Positions 6,596 through 10,462 of a DNA stretch of 10,462 bases are shown here, in pieces (the first letter of the stretch is position 1; every line of letters begins with the position of its first letter). The stretch comes from RGIG7213 sp045657205 (lineage in GTDB: Bacteria > Bacillota > Clostridia > Oscillospirales > CAG-272): contig JAZOSS010000047.1 in assembly GCA_045657205.1 (NCBI GenBank), positions 1 to 10,462 of the forward strand. The letters are read 5' to 3'. The translations under genes were made by a program, and so were the position numbers. The notes under the pieces were generated by a model. The model searched no databases, was not told where the DNA came from, and saw nothing but the letters and a program-made list of their open reading frames with translations.

Positions 6596-7180
6596 ATGAC
6601 GCTCGATTTTTATTTTTTCTTACACAGCATACTTTTCGGAACAGCACTCGCGATGGATGCTTTTTCCGTATCCGTTGCAAACGGTCTTAACGAACCGAAA
6701 ATGAAAAAAAGCAAGCTTTTTACAATAGCCTCCGTATTTGCTTTTTTTCAGTTTCTTATGCCGCTTATCGGCTGGTTTTGCGTACATACGGCGGCACAGC
6801 ATTTCAAAATATTTGAAAAATTTATACCGTGGATAGCACTTATATTGCTTCTTTTCATAGGCGGAAAAATGATATATGAGGGGATAAAATGCTCAAGCGA
6901 GGAGGGCGACTGTAACGCGGTAACTTTCCGCTCCTTACTCGTTCAAGGTGTTGCCACCTCTATCGACGCCCTTTCCGTAGGCTTTACGATAGAAAATTAC
7001 ACCACGGATGCCGTGTTCATTTGCTGCGGTATAATCGCACTTGTCACCTTTGTAATATGCACGGCAGGAGTTATTATCGGTAAAAAATTCGGTGCAAAAT
7101 TCTCGGGAAAAGCTCCCGTTTTAGGCGGTCTTATACTGATATTTATAGGTATTGAAATATTCGTTTCAAGTTTATTTTAA
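6596..7180 (+). CDS. mntP: MntP-family manganese efflux pump
   Basis: Exports excess Mn2+ across the cytoplasmic membrane. The 194-residue protein is the usual family size and has six hydrophobic segments. The two halves repeat the family signature: LAMDAFSVS (18-26) in the first and TSIDALSVG (121-129) in the second, with membrane-embedded Asp21 and Asp124 corresponding to the metal-pathway aspartates of E. coli MntP. MPLIGW (55-60) and IGGKMIYEG (88-96) are further family matches. I chose ATG 6596 because CGGAGGG precedes it directly and the protein then aligns with the family start. An in-frame ATG at 6542 would add 18 residues encoded by the hairpin and has no ribosome binding site. The gene has its own promoter and a terminator-bearing leader, and appears co-transcribed with the next gene (12-bp gap). 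Confidence 0.93.
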   Translation: MTLDFYFFLHSILFGTALAMDAFSVSVANGLNEPKMKKSKLFTIASVFAFFQFLMPLIGWFCVHTAAQHFKIFEKFIPWIALILLLFIGGKMIYEGIKCSSEEGDCNAVTFRSLLVQGVATSIDALSVGFTIENYTTDAVFICCGIIALVTFVICTAGVIIGKKFGAKFSGKAPVLGGLILIFIGIEIFVSSLF

Positions 7181-7192
7181 GGTGGAATAAAA

Positions 7193-7816
7193 ATGGATCT
7201 TATGAAAAAACGCATCGACGTCGATGCTATGGAAATATTATACGAAAGACCTTTTACAAAGGAAACGTTTGAAGAAGATTTTGAGATAAAAGACGGCAAC
7301 TGGTACGTTGAAGACGGCTGGCTCATAGGCGAAAGCCGAAAAAATTTTGCTTCGATGGCAGTTATGAAAAAGGATTTTTTCGGTCCCGTCTGTCTTGATT
7401 TTTACGCAAAGGTATTGTCCCCCTGCACACACGATATAAACTGTATGTGGTCGGGTTCCTGGAACGAGGAAACAAACACTCGCCATATTGCGTACGTTGC
7501 AGGCATCGGCGGTTGGTGGGACGGAAAGATAGGATTTGAAAAATCCCCCGATTATCTGCTCAACTGCGGTACGAAAATGTTCAATTTCGACCCGGATCAC
7601 GAATATCATATGCAATGCGGTTCGATAGGCGGACACGTTTTCGTCATTGTTGACGGACAGCTTGCAATCGAAGCAACGGACCCCGATCCGATAGATCAGT
7701 CGATATTCGGAAAAGTGGGTTTTGAGGCGTACTGCACACGCGTTGCATACAGAGATTTAAAAATAAAACGCGCATCATACGAAGAAATTAAATGCGAATA
7801 TACCCCCGAATTTTGA
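7193..7816 (+). CDS. Concanavalin-like beta-sandwich protein resembling YesU/DUF1961
   Basis: A 207-residue protein without signal peptide or membrane segment, rich in Trp, Tyr and Phe. Its C-terminal block (about 153-193: VDGQLAIEATDPDP, then GKVGFEAY and RVAYRDLKIKR) matches the closing strands of lectin/glucanase-fold proteins such as Bacillus YesU (DUF1961), found with rhamnogalacturonan-use genes. The middle has WSGSWNEETNTRH (86-98) and GIGGWWDGKIGF (104-115). The ATG at 7193 has an AAGGTGG site that overlaps the mntP stop codon, so the two genes should share a transcript. Lack of a signal peptide implies an intracellular role, perhaps binding or processing an imported glycan. I see no defined catalytic motif and no reason from sequence for the pairing with a manganese exporter. 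Family assignment is from pattern memory, not a search. Confidence 0.65.
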   Translation: MDLMKKRIDVDAMEILYERPFTKETFEEDFEIKDGNWYVEDGWLIGESRKNFASMAVMKKDFFGPVCLDFYAKVLSPCTHDINCMWSGSWNEETNTRHIAYVAGIGGWWDGKIGFEKSPDYLLNCGTKMFNFDPDHEYHMQCGSIGGHVFVIVDGQLAIEATDPDPIDQSIFGKVGFEAYCTRVAYRDLKIKRASYEEIKCEYTPEF

Positions 7817-7834
7817 TTTTTTAACTAACTTTTA

Positions 7835-7863
7835 TTGACAAAGATAAACTGCGGGTATATAAT
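7835..7863 (+). promoter_or_regulatory. Sigma-A promoter for the paaK-ACT unit
   Basis: TTGACA (7835-7840), a 17-bp spacer and TATAAT (7858-7863): a perfect vegetative consensus. The start should be near 7870, leaving a leader of about 44 nt that contains only a weak possible hairpin before the AGGAGGGG site. Strong constitutive expression is likely. Confidence 0.9.
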
Positions 7864-7913
7864 AGATTTATAAAGTATCCGACTTTTGCCGGGACATCAA
7901 AGGAGGGGCAGTT

Positions 7914-9221
7914 ATGCCGAAATATTACCAGCCCGAGGTCGAGTGCGCCTCACTTGACGAAATAAGGGCAATTCAAAACGAAAAGCTCGTAAAACAAGTA
8001 AAACACGTTTACGATAACGTTAAATATTACCGTGATCTTATGGATGAAAAGGGTGTTACGCCCGACGATATAAAATCAGTGGACGACCTTCACAAGCTTC
8101 CTTTTTTAACGAAAGCAGACCTTCGTGACGCTTATCCTTACGGTCTTTTGGCAACCGATCTTAAAAACTGTGTCAGAATACAGTCAACAAGCGGAACGAC
8201 CGGCCGCCGTGTCGTAGCCTTCTACACACAAAAAGACGTTGATCTTTGGGAAGAATGCTGTGCACGTGCTATCGTCGCTGTCGGCGGAACGAACGAGGAC
8301 GTTTGCCAGGTAGCTTACGGTTACGGTCTTTTCACAGGCGGCCCCGGTCTTAACGGCGGATCACACAAGGTCGGATGTCTTACGCTTCCCATGTCATCGG
8401 GAAACACGGAACGTCAGATACAGTTTATGCAGGATCTTCACGCAACGATCCTCTGCTGCACGCCCTCTTACGCGGCTTACTTAGGCGAAACGCTTAAAGA
8501 AATGGGGCTTACCCCCGACGATATCGACCTGAAGGCAGGAATTTTCGGTGCTGAACCCTGGACGGAAGAAATGCGCCGTGATATAGAAAAATCACTCGGA
8601 ATCAAGGCGTACGACATTTACGGTCTTACCGAAACAAGCGGCCCCGGAGTTTCTTTTGAGTGTGAAGAACAATCGGGTATGCACATCAACGAGGACCACT
8701 TCCTTGCAGAAATAATCGACCCCGAAACAGGCGAAGTTCTCCCCGAAGGCTCAAAGGGTGAGCTTGTATTTACAAGCCTTGACAAAGAAGCTTTCCCGCT
8801 TCTCCGTTACAGAACAAGAGATATATGCGTTCTTTCAAGAAAGAAATGCTCCTGCGGACGTACGCTTATAAAGATGAGCAAGCCTATGGGCAGAAGCGAC
8901 GATATGCTTATCATAAGAGGCGTAAACGTATTCCCCTCACAGATCGAAGCCGTACTTATTAAAGAAGGATACTCCGTAAACTATCTTATCGAAGTTGACA
9001 GAGAAAAGAACAATGATACTCTTGACGTATACGTCGAGCTTACTCCCGAACAGTTCTCGGATACCGTAAAAGACCTTTCCTCTAAAGAAAAGTCGTTGGC
9101 AAACGCAATTAAGATAATGCTCGGAATCAACCCCAAGGTACACCTCGTTGCTCCCAAGTCAATTACGAGAAGCGAAGGCAAAGCCGTACGTGTTATAGAC
9201 AAGAGAAAACTGCACGATTGA
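7914..9221 (+). CDS. paaK: Phenylacetate-CoA ligase (aryl-acetate-CoA ligase)
   Basis: A cytoplasmic ANL-superfamily enzyme that activates phenylacetate or a related aryl acid with ATP and CoA to the aryl-acyl-CoA. The 435 residues match the family. Visible motifs: P-loop STSGTTGRR (91-99), YGLTE (236-240), the ATP-ribose motif RYRTRD (298-303), a CSCGR motif (312-316) usual in PaaK, the hinge region GRSDDMLIIRGVNVFP (326-341), and the C-terminal catalytic Lys423 in SEGKAVRV. The start has AGGAGGGG closely upstream. It is followed after 17 bp by a two-ACT-domain protein. In anaerobic Firmicutes this pair often accompanies indolepyruvate:ferredoxin oxidoreductase genes, which are not in the window. 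The likely role is aromatic amino acid fermentation or salvage of aryl acids. No ring-epoxidase or other aerobic phenylacetate pathway genes are seen. Confidence 0.93.
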   Translation: MPKYYQPEVECASLDEIRAIQNEKLVKQVKHVYDNVKYYRDLMDEKGVTPDDIKSVDDLHKLPFLTKADLRDAYPYGLLATDLKNCVRIQSTSGTTGRRVVAFYTQKDVDLWEECCARAIVAVGGTNEDVCQVAYGYGLFTGGPGLNGGSHKVGCLTLPMSSGNTERQIQFMQDLHATILCCTPSYAAYLGETLKEMGLTPDDIDLKAGIFGAEPWTEEMRRDIEKSLGIKAYDIYGLTETSGPGVSFECEEQSGMHINEDHFLAEIIDPETGEVLPEGSKGELVFTSLDKEAFPLLRYRTRDICVLSRKKCSCGRTLIKMSKPMGRSDDMLIIRGVNVFPSQIEAVLIKEGYSVNYLIEVDREKNNDTLDVYVELTPEQFSDTVKDLSSKEKSLANAIKIMLGINPKVHLVAPKSITRSEGKAVRVIDKRKLHD

Positions 9222-9238
9222 AATAAAGGAGAAAAGAT

Positions 9239-9661
9239 ATGAGCGTAAAACAGATATCCGTTTTCATTGAAAACAAAAAAGGCGTTCTTGCTCGTGCTAC
9301 AAGATATATTGCAGAGCATAATATAAACCTCAAGGCTCTTTCTATCGCAGATACGCAGGATTACGGCATTTTGCGTATAATCTGCGATGATCCCGAAAAA
9401 GCAAACGAGGCGCTCAAAGCAGGCGGTTATATCACTATCGTAAACGACGTTCTCGCCGCTGCGATCTCCGACAAGCCCGGAAGCCTTGCATCTATTCTTG
9501 AAATTCTTTCCGACGGCGATGTTGCTGTTGAATACACTTACGCATTCCTCTCCGATAAAGCGGGTGCGTATATGATATTCCGCGTTGACGATAACCAGAA
9601 AGCCGCCGCAATACTTGCAGGCGCAGGCATAAAAACAGCTAATCAAAACGATCTTTTCTGA
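9239..9661 (+). CDS. Tandem ACT-domain protein, probable amino-acid sensor
   Basis: A 140-residue cytoplasmic protein made only of two ACT domains, about 4-68 and 71-138. Each starts with the typical ligand loop: ENKKGVLARATRYIAEHNIN (11-30) in the first, SDKPGSLASILEIL (77-90) in the second. ACT domains bind small molecules, mostly amino acids, and transmit this to an enzyme. There is no DNA-binding or catalytic domain. AAAGGAG precedes the ATG and the gap to paaK is only 17 bp, so both are translated from one transcript. The likely inference is that it binds an aromatic or branched amino acid and modulates the neighbouring ligase or a partner oxidoreductase; the ligand is not determinable here. 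A strong terminator follows 12 nt after its stop. Confidence 0.9.
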   Translation: MSVKQISVFIENKKGVLARATRYIAEHNINLKALSIADTQDYGILRIICDDPEKANEALKAGGYITIVNDVLAAAISDKPGSLASILEILSDGDVAVEYTYAFLSDKAGAYMIFRVDDNQKAAAILAGAGIKTANQNDLF

Positions 9662-9673
9662 TTAAGACAATAC

Positions 9674-9703
9674 AGGGACTGAACGCGTGTTCAGTCCCTT
9701 TTT
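9674..9703 (+). terminator. Rho-independent terminator of the paaK-ACT unit
   Basis: AGGGACTGAAC (9674-9684) pairs perfectly with GTTCAGTCCCT (9689-9699): an 11-bp stem with loop GCGT and a run of T to 9703. Confidence 0.95.
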
Positions 9704-9860
9704 GTATATCGGAAGCAAATTAAAATAATGATGTTTGTACAGATAGGCGTCCCCGACGATTCGTGTCAGGCGTATGATACATTTAAACAACTCTCACGCT
9801 GACGAAGTCGGCATATTACCTAACGGATAAAAAGTAACGTAGGGCAAAGGCTTAGATATG
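9704..9860. other. Non-coding spacer before the MITE-like element
   Basis: I see no gene here. A 24-codon frame at 9728-9802 lacks a well-placed ribosome binding site. A small hairpin, GCTGAC-GAA-GTCGGC, sits at 9798-9812. The stretch 9813-9860 (ACCTAACGG, then GTAACGTAGGGCAAAGGC) may be the outer part of the adjacent repeat element rather than unique sequence. GGCAAA occurs at both sides of the element (about 9843 and 10002) and could be a remnant of a target duplication, or chance. Confidence 0.5.
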
Positions 9861-10004
9861 GCTCCCTCCGGGAGGGAGCTGTCGAGCAAAGCGAGACTGA
9901 GGGAGAATGCGTAACGATAAAATTCAGTAAAATGATATCGTAACGCAGGCTCCTTCCGTAGTTGTGTAAGCACAACTACATCACCTCTCCTCTCGGAGGA
10001 AGGC
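9860..10004. repeat. MITE-like element of nested inverted repeats
   Basis: About 143 bp built almost entirely of palindromes. Components in order: GCTCCCTCC/GGAGGGAGC (9861-9869 with 9871-9879); a small GTC...GAC hairpin (9881-9897); TGCGTAACGATA (9908-9919) facing TATCGTAACGCA (9936-9947), one mismatch; GTAGTTGTG-TAAG-CACAACTAC (9958-9979), perfect; and CCTCTCCTC/GAGGAAGG (about 9984-10003). The first 15 bases match the reverse complement of the last 15 at 12 positions, like terminal inverted repeats. No transposase is present. It resembles the small dispersed repeats I associate with gut Clostridia genomes. It could be a non-autonomous mobile element or a structured RNA-like repeat; copy number cannot be judged from one window. 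Confidence 0.7.
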
Positions 10005-10009
10005 AAATT

Positions 10010-10035
10010 AAAAGAGCCTCATACGAAGCTCTTTT
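10010..10035 (-). terminator. Bidirectional-type terminator after the LRR gene
   Basis: AAAAGAGC (10010-10017) pairs with GCTCTTTT (10028-10035), extended inside by two more pairs after one mismatch. Read on the minus strand it begins 5 nt after the LRR gene's stop and ends in CTCTTTTAATTT, a good position for the end of that gene. The A-run/T-run symmetry would allow function in both directions. Confidence 0.75.
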
Positions 10036-10040
10036 ATTAT

Positions 10041-10462
10041 TTATGCACCGAATTTTACTGTATATCCGCCGACGTCTTTACCGGTATTTTTGTCCCATTT
10101 TACTCCCTTAGTTATTTGATTCCACTGTTCTTCACTGCCGGTAAAATTTATCGTTTGAAGCTTTGTACAGTCTATAAATGCCCAATCATCTATACTTGTA
10201 ACACTGTCCGGTATTGTTATTTGTGTAAGAGCTATGCAGGAGTAAAATGCACGGTCACCTATACTTGTAACACTGTCGGGTAACGTTATTTGTGTAAGAC
10301 CCTTGCATTCGTAAAATGCTTAGTTACCTATACTTGTAACACTGTCCGGTATCGTTATTTGTGTAAGATTTGGGCAGAAGGAAAATGCAAGTTCACCTAT
10401 ACTTGTAACACCGTCCGGTATCGTTATTTGTGTAAGGCCGTCGCAGTCGTAAAATGCATAGT
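10041..10462 (-). pseudogene. BspA-like leucine-rich-repeat protein, C-terminal part, with in-frame TAA
   Basis: Reading the minus strand from the window edge to the TAA at 10043-10041 gives a run of BspA-type (LRR_5) repeats of 23 residues. The pattern is AF-x-x-C-x-x-L then TQITIPDSVTSIG, ending in a cap (INFTGSEEQWNQI, then GGYTVKFGA) typical of such proteins, which are usually large surface or secreted adhesins or carbohydrate-binding proteins. The frame is interrupted at 10322-10320 by TAA: the repeat reads GGT AAC TAA GCA TTT, whereas the neighbouring repeat at the window edge has AC TAT GCA. A single T-to-A change therefore explains the stop. Downstream of it 92 residues remain in frame, with no start codon or ribosome binding site seen. 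Either the gene has decayed, or a shortened protein is made, or it is a sequencing error. The 5' end is outside the window. Confidence 0.8.
10191..10462. repeat. 69-bp tandem repeat array within the LRR gene
   Basis: The plus-strand core TATACTTGTAACACTGTC recurs (with at most small changes) at 10191, 10260, 10329 and 10398, exactly 69 bp apart, equal to 23 codons. Each unit continues with a conserved GTTATTTGTGTAAG. The conserved core is nearly identical at the DNA level while the segment around it (encoding AF..C..L) varies, suggesting recent duplication or gene conversion. The array continues past the window edge. Confidence 0.9.

Noticed and set aside
8981..9646. A 221-codon open frame on the minus strand across paaK and the ACT gene
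   Set aside because: It spans two recognised genes and their gap in antisense, with no recognisable domain and no promoter.
9728..9802. Small 24-codon plus-strand frame after the paaK-ACT terminator
   Set aside because: Only a poorly spaced GGAAG lies upstream, no promoter is seen, and the peptide has no signature.
9794..10006. A 70-codon minus-strand frame in the palindromic element
   Set aside because: It is a by-product of the repeat element's sequence, with no ribosome binding site and no family resemblance.
10191..10462. CRISPR array
   Set aside because: The regular 69-bp period is the DNA of 23-residue leucine-rich repeats in a continuous reading frame, and the variable parts code for the repeat's variable positions.

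Overview
The window looks like a chromosomal segment of an endospore-forming Clostridia, probably an anaerobic gut-type Firmicute. The evidence is a SpoIVB-type sporulation protease, strong GGAGG ribosome binding sites, near-perfect sigma-A promoters, a phenylacetate-CoA ligase/ACT-protein pair typical of anaerobic Firmicutes, and a BspA-type leucine-rich-repeat gene. The species cannot be named from the sequence.

Left half (1-4206, all minus strand): a PfkB/ribokinase-family gene with its own promoter is followed by a transcription unit starting at a perfect TTGACA-17-TATAAT promoter. That unit carries guaB (IMP dehydrogenase), a sugar-1-phosphate-type nucleotidyltransferase and galE (cut by the window edge). 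It joins GMP synthesis with nucleotide-sugar production. The kinase-like protein has lost the consensus of nearly every catalytic and substrate motif of its family while keeping the fold.

Middle (4207-7816, plus strand): a 265-bp divergent region with candidate promoters on both strands precedes spoIVB, which ends in a strong terminator. A TPR-like protein of unknown role follows. Next is a sigma-A promoter with a short leader containing an intrinsic-terminator hairpin just before the ribosome binding site of mntP (manganese exporter). A small concanavalin/YesU-like beta-sandwich protein is encoded right behind mntP.

Right (7835-9703, plus strand): a perfect sigma-A promoter drives a bicistronic unit, aryl-acetate-CoA ligase (paaK) plus a tandem ACT-domain protein, closed by an 11-bp stem terminator. 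The ACT protein may tune the ligase pathway according to an amino acid.

Far right (9704-10462): a non-coding stretch holds a roughly 143-bp MITE-like element made of nested inverted repeats with imperfect terminal inverted repeats. It is followed by a terminator and the 3' end of a minus-strand BspA-like leucine-rich-repeat gene, built of exact 69-bp-period repeats and interrupted by an in-frame TAA.

Most of the window is ordinary core genome. The most unusual items are the degenerate kinase, the terminator-bearing mntP leader, spoIVB without its usual spo0A neighbour, the MITE-like element and the broken repeat gene. I did not find a clear new multi-gene system.
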